DNA of 64,000 nucleotides from contig CM054059.1 in assembly GCA_028641055.1 (NCBI GenBank), positions 49,919,682 to 49,983,681 of the forward strand, read 5' to 3'. Below are positions 32,927-42,714 of the stretch, one piece after another. Source of the stretch: Alopecurus myosuroides. Taxonomy: Eukaryota > Streptophyta > Magnoliopsida > Poales > Poaceae. Every line of letters starts with the position of its first letter. Positions within the stretch are counted from its first letter, which is position 1. The notes below the pieces were generated by a model. That model ran no database searches. It was not told where the DNA came from and saw only the letters and a list, made by a program, of their open reading frames with translations. The position numbers and the translations under genes are program-made.

Positions 32927-35900
32927 CTATTTCTCCGCCAACCCGGAGCCAATGATGGCTACGCGGTCGGAGAACTCGGGGTCGACCTGGACCTTCTTTG
33001 TCTCCTTGGCAGCCTGAAAAGCAGTGCCGTGCTGGGTACTCGGCACACCTTGCGCGCCAGCTTGCGCGGATTGCGCCATAGCTACCACCTCATACATCTT
33101 CTTCTTCTCGGCAGCAATCACCATCGACTCCGCCAACTGGGAGCTAGCAGAGGCACACTCCATGGACTTCTTGTAATCTCCAGAGATAGTAATGATGCCA
33201 TTGGGACCAGGGATCTTCATCTTCAGATATGCAACATGGGTAGAGGCCATGAACTTGCTCAGAGCAGGCCTGCCGAGTAGAGCATGGTAAGGACTCTGAT
33301 GATCCACCACCTCGAACTGCAGGCGCTCTGTGCGGCAGTTATCCCTGGTGCCGAATAGCACATCGATCCACACTCTGCCAATCGGGTTGCACGAGATCCC
33401 GGGCACAATGCCATGGAAGGTGGTCTTGCTAGGCAGCATCATGTTCTCGGCCAGGCCAAGCTTCTCGAGTGTGTCCTTGTACACAATGTTGATGCTGCTG
33501 CCGTTGTCGATTAGCACCTTGCTGAACCTCACATTCTTCTCGGGACCCAGGAAGGTAGGATCCAGCACCAAGGCATAGCTACCCGGATTGGGCATCACCT
33601 TGGGATGATCTACTCGGGACCACCTGATCTCCTGGTCACACCAATACATGTAGTGAGGGACAGCAGGAATCACTGCATTGACCTCCATGGCCCGCCTGTG
33701 CTGTGATTGCTTGTCGACTGGCTCAGAAGTGAAGATCATATAGCTCTCGTGGTGCTCTTGGTACTGATTGGAGCCTCCGCCCCCATTGTTGCCGTTGTTG
33801 TTGTTGCCCTGGTAGTTGTTGTTGTTGCCTCTGTTGTTGTTGTTGCGGTTGTAGTTGTTGTTGTTGTTGCGGTATCTCTCATTGTTGAAGTTTTGGTTGG
33901 CTCCTAAAGCCACTTGGTTCACATTCTCTCTTCTCGGGTACACTGGCGGCCGAGCTGCGGGTGCGCGAGTAGGCTGCACATTGGCATTGGCCGCTGGCAG
34001 AGGAGGAGGAGGAGGCAAGCCATCACTCTTGATCGCCTCCCACCACTCGCACTGCCGAGTAGTGTGGTTAGCAGGCCTCGAGGGGTGGTGAGTGTGAAAG
34101 CTGCATGGGCCATCCTTCATGTCATCAAAGACAAACTTCTTCGGCTGCTCGAAGTTCCCGCTACCCGACTGAGAGGTGCGAAATGGCTTCTTGTTGCCTT
34201 GGCCCTGGTTCTGGTTCTGTCCGTAGACTCCAGCAGGTTTCTGCCTCTGGCTGCCACCAGCTCCAACAGTCACTGCATTCACCTCTTCAGGATCGTACCG
34301 AGTATCTACTCGGCGCTTGTTGCGGAACTCGTTGCGCTTGCCGTTGCTGAAGTTTCTTCTCGGCTCAGAGGAGTCCATCAGTGGCTGAGTGGGATCACCA
34401 AGTGCGTACTGATCCGCAATCTTGATGGTCTCCGCCAGAGTGTTCGGCATCTCCCTCTGCAATCGCTGCCACAGCATACTGCCATGTCTGCATCCCTGCG
34501 CAAACCAAGTAATGGCCTGTGCTTCATTCAGACCCTCACAGGTGTTCCTCAATGTACTCCACCGAGTAAGATACTCGCGGTCTGTCTCGTCTTCTCGCTG
34601 CCTGCAAGCGGATAGCTGCTGTGGCCTATTCGGCCTCTTGTATGTGCTCGTGAAGTTGCTGATGAAGGCATCCGAGAAGTCCAGCCAGCAGTTAATGCTG
34701 TTCTTGGGCAAGTTGTTGAGCCAAGTGCGAGCTGGACCCTCTAGCATCTGCGGAACATAGCGCACAGCCCATCTTCTGTTGCCATTCGCGATATGGACCG
34801 CAGTGACATAGTCATTGAGCCAATCTTCAGGCTTGGTGCTGCCATTGTAGCTCTTGGTGCCTCTTGCAAGCTGGAAGTTCTTCACGGACGGCTCGTTCAT
34901 GATGCGCGGGCCAAAGCACTCGGGGCCGGGAGGACCCGTGCTCTCCAACCGCGCCGACAAGCTGATCCGGTCCAAATGATGCCTCGCATCTCCAGGCACC
35001 AGCATGCGCTCGCCAACACGATGATGGACATCATAGCCCGCCATCTCCATGGCCGAGTAGCCATCATCATACCTGTCCACCTGCACAGCTGCAGGCTGCT
35101 CCACCGGGTTGGCGACTGGTGCCACTGCGCGCGGCTGCTGCCTCTGCCGAGTAGGCGGAGCAGCGGGACGCCGAGAAGGACCTGGGCGCGCCTCATCTCG
35201 GGCTCGGCTTTGAGCTTGATGGGCTTGAGAGCCTGCTCTTGCAGCGTTGTGTTCCTGCCCGGGCTGCTGCGGCACAGCAAGCTGTCTCGCGGCAGCAGCC
35301 GGGTCATACACCTGCATTTGCCTGTCTCTGCCCGAACGCCCGCTGCGGCTCTTCTCGCGGCTGGGATGCGGAGACGAGGCCTGATCGTTAGATCTAGCCG
35401 CGTGCGAGTGAACCACCTGCGAAGCCCCAGCACCCGGGTTGGCCTTCCGGAACTCCTCGTTTTGCCTAGCAGCCTCCAACACCAACTCGTTGAGTCTTTC
35501 TTGTTGCCTAAGACGCGCATCGCCATCTAGGCGAGGCAACTCGGCAGCTACAGCCTCTGCAACTCTAAGTGTCTTGGCGGGTGTGCTATATCTGGGCCTA
35601 GTGGAGGTGTTTGTTATGGCGGACTGAGCAGGAGCCTCTACAACTGTCGCCATCTCGGCGCCAAGGTTGCGCCGAGTGGCACCTACTCTGCTAGCCCTCC
35701 TAGCGACTGGCGTGAAGCCGTGAGCCTTGTTGTACTCGAGCTGATCTAGACTCAACTCCAACCTCACCTTATCCAACTCCGCCTGCTCGGCAAGCAGCTC
35801 CAGGCGTTGCCGCTCGAGCTGCTCCCTCATGGCCAGGAGCTCGATGTCGGTAGGAGTTGGCATGCCAGGTCGCGTAGCCGACGCGGGAATTACCGTAGAC

Positions 35901-36385
35901 GTGGAAGGCGGCAAGTTGCTCTCCTTCTCGTAGGGCCGGTGAACCCTGCCACCAGCAGCCGGTGCATCAATCTCCTCGACGACGGCCGCAGCGCCAGTAG
36001 CGGCTGCGCCAGTGTTTGCCGCCAAGCCCGTCACCATCACCTCGGCGCAGTTCGCAGAGCGGCACGCGGGCCTTCCGCGAGCAGCGATCACCGCGTGAGG
36101 ATCCTCCGCGTCGTGCACCAGCTCGGGGTACTCGCGGTTGGCGACGGTGGCGACGTAGACGAGGTGAGAGCCGAAGGAGATCACCGAGCCGCCCTCCGGC
36201 ATGGCCCTGCCGCCGAAATCGCCGGCGTTGTCGGTGACGAAGTCAAAGGAGCCGAATCTGTGGACAAGGCCACAGACCACGCGCTCCGCTGAAGAAGATC
36301 CCGTCCGAACAGAAACTCCAACCAGCGCCGCTGGTTGCCCCACGGTGGGCGCTAACTGTCGTGGTGGTGTCACGGCAGATGCCAT
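32927..36385 (-). CDS. Gypsy gag and aspartic protease
   Basis: One open frame of 1152 codons. The first ATG (36385) lies inside the 5' LTR and the frame reads through the primer-binding site; the more likely native start is the Met at 36202 (MPEGGSVISFG). In order: an Arg/Glu/Leu-rich coiled-coil-like helix (LLAMREQLERQRLELLAEQ), a Ser/Arg/Gln-rich linker, the capsid-like gag domain (WLNDYVTAVHIANGNRRWAV to WFAQGCRHGSM), a Cys/His-rich block without a standard CCHC knuckle (CSFHTHHPSRPANHTTRQC), an Asn-rich tract (plus-strand about 33775-33895), and the protease with the active site LIDNGSSINIV. Downstream LLGRPALSKFMA fits the protease end. It stops at UAG 32929-32927. Confidence 0.92.
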   Translation of the reverse strand: MASAVTPPRQLAPTVGQPAALVGVSVRTGSSSAERVVCGLVHRFGSFDFVTDNAGDFGGRAMPEGGSVISFGSHLVYVATVANREYPELVHDAEDPHAVIAARGRPACRSANCAEVMVTGLAANTGAAATGAAAVVEEIDAPAAGGRVHRPYEKESNLPPSTSTVIPASATRPGMPTPTDIELLAMREQLERQRLELLAEQAELDKVRLELSLDQLEYNKAHGFTPVARRASRVGATRRNLGAEMATVVEAPAQSAITNTSTRPRYSTPAKTLRVAEAVAAELPRLDGDARLRQQERLNELVLEAARQNEEFRKANPGAGASQVVHSHAARSNDQASSPHPSREKSRSGRSGRDRQMQVYDPAAAARQLAVPQQPGQEHNAARAGSQAHQAQSRARDEARPGPSRRPAAPPTRQRQQPRAVAPVANPVEQPAAVQVDRYDDGYSAMEMAGYDVHHRVGERMLVPGDARHHLDRISLSARLESTGPPGPECFGPRIMNEPSVKNFQLARGTKSYNGSTKPEDWLNDYVTAVHIANGNRRWAVRYVPQMLEGPARTWLNNLPKNSINCWLDFSDAFISNFTSTYKRPNRPQQLSACRQREDETDREYLTRWSTLRNTCEGLNEAQAITWFAQGCRHGSMLWQRLQREMPNTLAETIKIADQYALGDPTQPLMDSSEPRRNFSNGKRNEFRNKRRVDTRYDPEEVNAVTVGAGGSQRQKPAGVYGQNQNQGQGNKKPFRTSQSGSGNFEQPKKFVFDDMKDGPCSFHTHHPSRPANHTTRQCEWWEAIKSDGLPPPPPLPAANANVQPTRAPAARPPVYPRRENVNQVALGANQNFNNERYRNNNNNYNRNNNNRGNNNNYQGNNNNGNNGGGGSNQYQEHHESYMIFTSEPVDKQSQHRRAMEVNAVIPAVPHYMYWCDQEIRWSRVDHPKVMPNPGSYALVLDPTFLGPEKNVRFSKVLIDNGSSINIVYKDTLEKLGLAENMMLPSKTTFHGIVPGISCNPIGRVWIDVLFGTRDNCRTERLQFEVVDHQSPYHALLGRPALSKFMASTHVAYLKMKIPGPNGIITISGDYKKSMECASASSQLAESMVIAAEKKKMYEVVAMAQSAQAGAQGVPSTQHGTAFQAAKETKKVQVDPEFSDRVAIIGSGLAEK
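36337..36356 (-). other. Primer-binding site region of the Gypsy element
   Basis: On the minus strand GTTAGCGCCCACCGTGGGGC follows directly after the 5' LTR end. It resembles the GCGCCCACCGTGGGG sequences found at this place in many grass Gypsy elements; the tRNA is not assigned. Confidence 0.75.
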
Positions 36386-37221
36386 GGGATGGCTAAAGAT
36401 GTGGGGACGAAGGACGCTGGAGGTGCTCGGGGAGGGATCACGCGACGAATAGCCGCGTGAGGTACAAAGTAATCACCGCAAACAACACGATCTACCCAGG
36501 TTCAGGGCCCTCGTGAGGAGGTAAAACCACTACTCCTGCCTTTCTCTATGTATTCGGGTGTCTCACCGAGTAGCCACAGTACAATGTTCTTGCTACCGAG
36601 TAGCCACTCTCCTCTCTAGGTGATGAACTAGGTCAAGAATTAGGTCACCAAGTGTTCGATCCTCGCGCAGGAGGCGGCGGGGCACCTTATATACATGGTG
36701 CCCAGCCGGATACGTCCAAACATGGACAAGTGTCGACATAGTGTGCACATCGTCCTTCTTCCGGGTTCCCGCTGACAGCTTTGGTTCCCAATCTTGGCTG
36801 CATCTGGAAAGTCGTTGGGCAAAACAAGGGGACAGACTGGTATCACTGTGCCAAACACAGAGTAGGGCCCCCTTATCCTGCCACGGCCTGCTTCCATGCT
36901 GTCACTGTCAGGCAGGCCGGTCCCAGATGAACAGTAGTTCGAATACTGCCAAGTACGGACCCAGGATACGCGGGATCCTTTGTCAGAACGGCTCCTTTGA
37001 CTTTCTGGCCCGAGTAGGTTCCCCCCAATTTTACTCGGGCCAACTCTTCTACTCGAATGGACAGAACTTGATTGATTCTTCCTTCTGGTCATCTTGAGGT
37101 GAGACCGAGTAGCAGTCAACCGGGTACCAAGTACCGGGTAGGCGGCTACTCGACCAAACCTCTCTTCTGACAGTCGCCTTTACCACTTGCCTTTACCCTA
37201 CTCGGGGGTAACCCCCCGACA
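36357..37221 (-). repeat. 5' LTR of the Gypsy element (right copy, 865 bp)
   Basis: Same length and terminal sequence as 17188-18052. About eight substitutions were seen by eye, for example near 36466, 36529, 36665, 36844, 36929, 36979 and 37023. Confidence 0.95.
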
Positions 37222-37226
37222 CATGA

Positions 37227-38011
37227 TGTTGGGTTCATTGACCCACAAATCATTAATGGAACTATGTTAGAACGTCACCCCAAAGAAGTGGAGAAAGACT
37301 TGTACAAATTTTTTAAAAAGCATGAATCCAAAAGATATATTCTATTTCCTTACCTTTTTGGGTGAGTGTTTCTCTCATATTCCCATTCTCTTTTGTTTAC
37401 TCCATGCATGGTATGTCTAATCGATAAGTTATGCATGACTGTGCATCTAACGTGTCCGCAGGTTCCACTGGATTCTGCTAAAAATTGATCTTCAGGACTC
37501 CATAGTTTTGATCTTTGACTCTATGAATTCAAATACAGATCTTTGGATCAACATGAGAAAAATGATGCAAAGGTAATTATTTTTCAATCATTTGCGCTCT
37601 ATATCGATCGGTCTCTTTTGTTCATTTCCTAAGCTAATAACTCCCTTGTTCATTTAATTTTATTTGCAATGTAGAGTTTGGAGACAGTTCTCACTTGGAC
37701 ATGTCGGTGGATTCAAAAATGAGCTAAAATTTAAAAATATGGTCAAAGGAGTGGATAAGCAGCCACCGGGGACCGGTCTATGTGGATACTATGTCTGTGA
37801 GAACATGCGGAAAGAAATATCTGAGAGGAAGAAGGACGAGGCCACGCGAAGGGGTCTCAATAACTTGCGGAGGGCGCTTACTCCAGAAGCTCGCTTCCGA
37901 CCAATTCAAGAGGAAATAGCAGGATTTTTCCTTAGGCATGTCATCGATAGGGAAGGAGAGTACCATGCGTCTACCGACGATGACTATTATACGCATAAGC
38001 TATCTAATTAA
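37227..38011 (+). CDS. CACTA second gene, exons 3 (3' part) to 5: Ulp1-like cysteine protease domain
   Basis: After the Gypsy element the frame continues (VGFIDPQIINGTM) in exon 37227-37361, then 37462-37572 and 37675-38011, all with consensus splice sites. It encodes a C48/Ulp1-like peptidase fold: His in GFHWILLKID (37466-37468), Asp in IFDSMNS (37517-37519), a Gln in KQPPGTG and Cys in GLCGYYVCENM (37781-37783), so the catalytic residues are all present. The stop is at 38009-38011. Summed with the upstream exons the gene has 3579 bases, exactly 1193 codons with stop. Ulp1-like domains are common in CACTA and Mutator-like elements; SUMO processing by this one is unproven. Confidence 0.87.
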
Positions 38012-38311
38012 TTGTTCGAATTTGTGTATGGTCATCCATCTTAATTGTGTAATATGGAAACTTGTTCGAGGTTGTATATATGGTCACCCGATATTGAATA
38101 TATATTATATATTCCTATTGAATTCTCGTTGTTTGAAATTTCATATATATATGTGCATGTATATAGTATCGTAAAATATATATATATATGTGTACTGAAA
38201 CTTCATCAAAATTAAAATAAAACAAAAAATAAAATATAAAAGAAATAAAACAAAACAAATTAAAAAGGAACCAGGTTTAGGGGGCCTAAAACCCTAAACC
38301 TGCGCAGGTTT
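38012..38311. other. CACTA 3' flank, AT-rich
   Basis: An AT-rich 3' UTR-like stretch with TATATATA runs (about 38095-38190) and an A-rich block at 38215-38265. It then carries CCTAAAACCCTAAACC at 38285-38300, which is too short and irregular to call telomeric. No gene is seen. Confidence 0.5.
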
Positions 38312-38516
38312 TCAGTCCCGGTTGGCCACAAGAACCGGGACTAAAGGGCCTCCGCCGCGACGGATCCCTGGCGCCCACGTGGACGGGCCTTTAGTCCCGG
38401 TCCGTAAATGGCGGGACTATAGGGGGGGTCTTTAGTCCCGCATTGCTAGTCCCGGTTGCTGGGTCGGGACTACAGGCCCTGGCGAACCGGGACTACAGCC
38501 CTATTTTCTACCAGTG
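38312..38516. repeat. CACTA right subterminal repeats and terminal inverted repeat
   Basis: An inverted pair of AGTCCCGGTT and AACCGGGACTAAAGG arms at 38312-38347, more TTTAGTCCCGG copies from 38389, and the terminus CACTGGTAGAAAATAGGG read on the minus strand from 38516. TCA follows at 38517-38519. Confidence 0.9.
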
Positions 38517-38519
38517 TCA

Positions 38520-38960
38520 GGTCGCCGGAGGCGCTGTACTCCGTGCTCATGCATGTGGCCCGGCGGGCAGTCGAGCCGGGCTTGTATGTGTCCGGGTTTT
38601 GGCATCGTCTGTGTCGAATCATGCGATATCTCGTTTGATTCGCGCCATATATCATTGCCGAAGTAGTAGCTTTCACAAGATCGACACGCCGCCTAGCGTG
38701 TAGAGCTGTGGTGATTGCAATCGTCAACTTCTGAGCAGTTGTTCTATTGCCTGGCCGTTGCTTTGCTTGGTAAGGTAGTGGCAATTTTGGGCGGAAAGGT
38801 GCACTTCACTGTGGTGAACAGAGTAGCTAGGTGTTCTGTTGTCAATGTGGTGAATATGACGGTGAAATGACGGTGTCGCGCGACTGAAGAACGTGATCTC
38901 CGGTCCAAGCCATGATACCGGTCAGTGGAAGAGGACGGAAAAAAATTATGGTCGGGCAAA
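38520..38960. repeat. Host-like segment, diverged copy of 52177-52590
   Basis: Shared phrases with the second copy include GGAGGCGCTGT, CGGCGGGCAGTCGA, TTTTGGCATCGTCTG, GTAGCTTTC(A/G)CAAGATCG and a later GACTGAAGAA...CAAGCCATG stretch, in the same order and orientation. Open frames are conserved on both strands but are interrupted differently in the two copies, so no gene is called. Confidence 0.7.
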
Positions 38961-38963
38961 CTC

Positions 38964-39301
38964 TTAAGGGTTAAACTTTATGTAATCTATGAAGTCAATT
39001 ATACCTTTAGCTCCTAAAACCTCAACATTTTCTTTCGCTTCGGCTTCATCGGAACCTTCAACGTTTCCTTCCACTGTGTCTTCAAACGGAAAATCTTCCA
39101 CGTGTTCGGTTAAAATTTCATCAGTTTCATGAGTACTTGGGTTGTGTAGAGCTGTTGCCTAGAACCATTGACAAAATTTAAAATTCAAAAGATATAGATA
39201 TCTTACCAATTTATCTAGATCTTCATGGAATTCTAATTCACACACGGTGCTCAACATATTGTACCTCCCACTAGAGCTGCTGGCGGCTTCCTTTTTTTTT
39301 G
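38964..39301 (-). pseudogene. Acidic ORF fragment of unknown family
   Basis: Reading leftwards from about 39301, one frame gives RYNMLSTVCELEFHEDLDKL up to 39207. After a 48-base gap it continues ATALHNPSTHETDEILTEHV and an acidic stretch to FIDYIKFNP and a stop at 38966-38964. The gap has GT and AG ends (39206-39159) but is too short for a normal plant intron; read through, it adds 16 in-frame codons, the last a TAG. The protein-like composition is convincing but I do not recognise the family. It may be the 3' end of a broken gene. Confidence 0.35.
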
Positions 39302-39970
39302 TCTACTGCCTCCGAACCACTATCCCGAAGAACGCAGAACGGCGAACCGGAACGCCGTAATGCAATAAGTCGGTAACGCCCTAGCAGCCGCTGCCTACCG
39401 GCAAGAACCTAGTGGTTGCCGCCGTGCGGCCATGCCATGCATTTGCTGGCACCGCCCCGATCTCCTCTCGATGACGGCCTCGTCTGCTGGCGTCAAACGA
39501 CAAGAGGGCACGAGGAACAGAGGAAGACCGGGCCGTCGTACACGTAAAGAAAGGCAAAAGGGCAGGCACGACGCAATTGATGGATCATTTTTTTGTTGAG
39601 AAATAATCGATGGATCAGTTACCACATACGAAAATCAGAGCTATACTTCCTGTTCTCCTCCCAGGTTCGTCCAAGTTTTCTCTGCAAATGGCCATAAGGC
39701 CCATTCCGCCTAAGGCAGCACCTATTTGGCTGTGTTTTTTTTCCTTTTCCCCACAAAAACGAGCTGAACATGCAGTTTTTTGTATACACAAAGAGAAAAT
39801 ACATACATATATGTAGTCTTTGGCCAAAATCAAGGTGCCCTACCTTGCCCTATTGGGTCCTCCGCCCCTGATACCGGTAAACTATCCTCGGCTTATGGGA
39901 GACAATTTTCCTAGCTAAGAGCATCTCCACCGGCACCCCTAAATGGCCCCTCAATGGCCCATTTGGGGTT
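39302..39970. other. Intergenic sequence without recognised gene
   Basis: A GC-richer part (39300-39560) gives short overlapping frames on both strands but no recognisable protein. Near 39920 the phrase GAGCATCTCCACCGGC is like the ends of short grass repeats that begin GAGCATCTCCAACAG. Confidence 0.4.
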
Positions 39971-40265
39971 TGATACATTACAAACGTATGTATAATTTTA
40001 TATGCTTCATGTTATGTTTTCTACATTTTTTTCATGTTTTATTTATGTTTTTGGTTGTTTTTATGGACTAAGCTTTTAATAAGATGCCTAGAGCCAATTC
40101 ATGTTTTCTGCTATTTTTATATTTTAGAAAAGTAGTTAAAAATATTCTCGAAATGGGCTGAAAATTTATGGAGATTTACTTTTCACCGGAACGAAGACTG
40201 AGTCCAAAGGAGAGCCTGAGACGTGCCAAGCGCGGCCTAGCCCTAGGCCACGCCTCGGGGAGGGG
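39971..40265 (+). mobile_element. 5' fragment of an Athila-type Gypsy LTR
   Basis: It begins TGATACATTACAAACGTATG and runs in parallel, with many differences, to the LTR at 42715 (shared TTTTCTACAT, GACTAA(G/C)CTTTTAA and AAGATGCC phrases). It stops at a G-run (about 40258-40271), after which the similarity is lost. It is probably the truncated left LTR of the same or a related element. Confidence 0.55.
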
Positions 40266-42714
40266 GGGGGGGGTATCTTTTGTTTTCAAATAGGACGTGC
40301 AATTTGGTGCTTTCTGTCTAGATTTTTGTGCCTCACCGAAAACTCGTATCTCTAAACAAGAGTGCGAGAAAATTCTGAAAAAATGGGCATTTGCCCCAGG
40401 TTGTTATCTTACTTTCGTTAGTTGAACATTCTCTGATTTGAGCCACGGAAGTGCCTCAAAAAAATTCATCTTTACAACCAATTCTGTTTTGACAAATTTG
40501 TGGCTTTGTTTCCATTTGGCTCTTAATCCTTTTCTTTTTGTGTTCTCTTGGGGGGCCTGGGGAGGGGGTGGTTAAACAAGATGTGAAAGTAGCTAATATT
40601 TAAATTGAGTGTTTGTCTTGTATTAAAACTGAACCAAGTAGGTGTATTTATTTGATGCACTAACCCCAATAATGAAGATTGTGCAAAGTATAGTGTGGAG
40701 AAAATTTTCAACTGTAACGAGAGAATGATGATATAAGAAGATGAAAGATAGACAAAAGCTTAAGTTTAGGGATGCCTATGTCACCCCTAAGAAATATCCA
40801 AGAAATACAACAATCAAAGCTTAGGGGTTCCCAAGGCATTCTCTTCTTCATAAACAAAATTAACAGGTCACCGTTCAGGACACTATATTTTTATTGGTTC
40901 ACATACTATGTGTTATTCTTAGAGCGTCATTTTATTTTGTTTTCTTACTGGTAATAAATGGTTGGATCCTAACATTATTGTTTGGATAGAAACACACTCT
41001 ATTATATTGTGTAGAACACTCAAGTTTTCACTCTTAATGTTTTGTGAGTGTTCAGTTTGCCACCGCTATTTTTAGCACTTGTTTTTCTTTCATATTTTGT
41101 TCAGAGCTTGTTAGTTTTCTATATTTATATATAATTAGCTCTCTGGTCTTTAATAAATACTTGTTAAGAGAGTTGTTTCAAATAAGTTTATTGGTGTTAG
41201 ATGGGAGAAAAATATTTCATACTTATAGTGGTGTAAAGGAAGCTTGTTTACACTTTGGCTAGGCTTTGACATGTCATGTTAGATGTTATTTTAATTGTGT
41301 GCTTAGTAATTAATGATGCATCATGACTAGTCTTAAATAACTGAGAGTGCTTAATGTGCTATTGAAATTAAATCATGTATTGTTCTTGATCATAATGAAG
41401 TATATTATCGTGGTACCCCCCCTCCTTTGAAGATTTATTTGGACCGACTTGGCGCATGCTCACAACATGGTATGACTATAAACAAAGTCAACCTTTAGCC
41501 ATGATGATCATTTATTTTTTAGAATCATAATAACGCTTTATGCTTTGATCAATTATGTTTTTTCTCTATGCATGATTATCACCATTATTTCTCTTTTAGT
41601 TAGTCGCTCTCAGTCTCTTGCTAGTCTTCCCCAGTATTGAGTATGAGCTCTATTCGTGCATCCAACTCCCTTAAACCAAAGCTATTCCAATATTTCTACC
41701 ATACCTACCCATATATTTTATTTTCCCGCAATTCCAACTAAATTGCTCATGTGCTAATTTTAAAACCTTCGAAATTATTAAACTTCATTTTGTTTTCCTA
41801 TTTTAGCTCATGAGAAACTATTAAATGTTCTATTATTTATTGATGTTGGATGGCTTCACATATTTACTTGCATGCATAGTATTCTTGTCCCTAATAATGC
41901 AAAAAGAGCTAGAACAGGGGTGCCTAGCACACAAAAGATAAATTACAACAATAACAATCAATCTCCTCACACTTTATTTCTGAGAAATCAGTTCAAACAT
42001 AGCTTGGGTAGAGGATAAGAGGAATGTTATCGTTCCTCTATGGGAGCCGCTCTTATAAGACATTTGACATGAAAAGATAATAAAAGATTTATTAGCATTC
42101 CTTGACATAGACATACACCTCTCTCAAAATTATATTTTCAATATGCTCCATTTTATAAAATAAAAAGCTCTAACACATGAGTGATCCCTGCTTCACTCTG
42201 CGAAGGGTATTTCTTTTAGATATAGGATGAGTCTTCGCCTTCTTACTTTATGCGTCAATTAGGAGAACATAGTTGTCATGCTGAGTATAATGTGCATAGT
42301 TCTAAAATTTATTATTGATTGGAATATGATTATGGTATTGCTTGTATAAAATTATTTGTATTTGGTCACCACTTCAACTTTGAAGGTGTCCTAGCATTTA
42401 TGTTTTTCTATTCCACGAAGGACAAGTGGGATACCACTTTATCATGTTTTCATTATGACCGAACAAATGTATCACTTTCAATGCATTATTGCTCATTGTC
42501 AATTATTTGAGCTACTTTTCATGTGCAGCATAGTTGCTCAGTTTTCATTGTTCAAATAATATTTATCATGCCTCTGTTAAAGTTCTTTGATCTCAGTTTA
42601 CAATGCTTTTACATAATGATTGATCAAGTTTGTGTTGATTGTATGTCATCTCAAAAATTATCTTCGTTATCATTTACCTACTCGAGGACGAGCAGGACTT
42701 AAGCTTGGGGATGC
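40266..42714 (+). mobile_element. Decayed 3' interior of an Athila-type element, non-coding
   Basis: AT-rich, without any gag or pol frame. The right end reads CTACTCGAGGACGAGCAGG, then AAGCTTGGGGATGC directly before the LTR start at 42715. That is the usual 3' interior end and purine tract of Athila-type Gypsy elements in Triticeae. Coding domains appear deleted or decayed. Confidence 0.65.

Larger units (their letters stand above)
17188..37221 (-). mobile_element. Tat-lineage Ty3/Gypsy retrotransposon with antisense accessory gene, complete
   Basis: Direct repeats of 865 bp (17188-18052 and 36357-37221) bound the element, and CATGA flanks it at 17183-17187 and 37222-37226. gag-pol is on the minus strand (36385 down to 29396). 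Between pol and the 3' LTR lies a spliced gene on the opposite strand (18758-28720), the arrangement known from Tat-lineage elements such as maize Grande. A second, archaeal-type RNase H-like domain after the normal one, and an integrase without chromodomain, also fit Tat. The element is 20,034 bp here, about 15.1 kb without the solo LTR nested in it. About eight LTR differences are seen by eye (about 0.9 percent). Confidence 0.93.
1988..38516 (+). mobile_element. CACTA (En/Spm) DNA transposon interrupted by two nested LTR elements
   Basis: The right terminus is clear: the minus strand starts CACTGGTAGAAAATAGGG at 38516, followed outside by TCA as candidate 3-bp duplication. Subterminal hairpins of the TTTAGTCCCGG/CCGGGACTAAA type lie at 1988-2024, 2899-3077 and 38312-38500. 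Between them is the Ptta/Ulp1-type second gene of plant CACTA elements on the plus strand. A TNP2 (Transposase_21) gene is not seen, so the copy looks non-autonomous. The left terminus was not found, and 1988 is only the first hairpin; the element may be truncated or extend further left. Without the two nested insertions the visible part is about 6.5 kb. Confidence 0.85.

Noticed and set aside
34793..35530. 245-codon plus-strand ORF opposite gag
   Set aside because: A shadow of the Gypsy gag frame, which has recognisable gag and protease motifs over its full length.
38285..38300. Telomere-like CCTAAAACCCTAAACC
   Set aside because: Only about two irregular units; not an interstitial telomere array.
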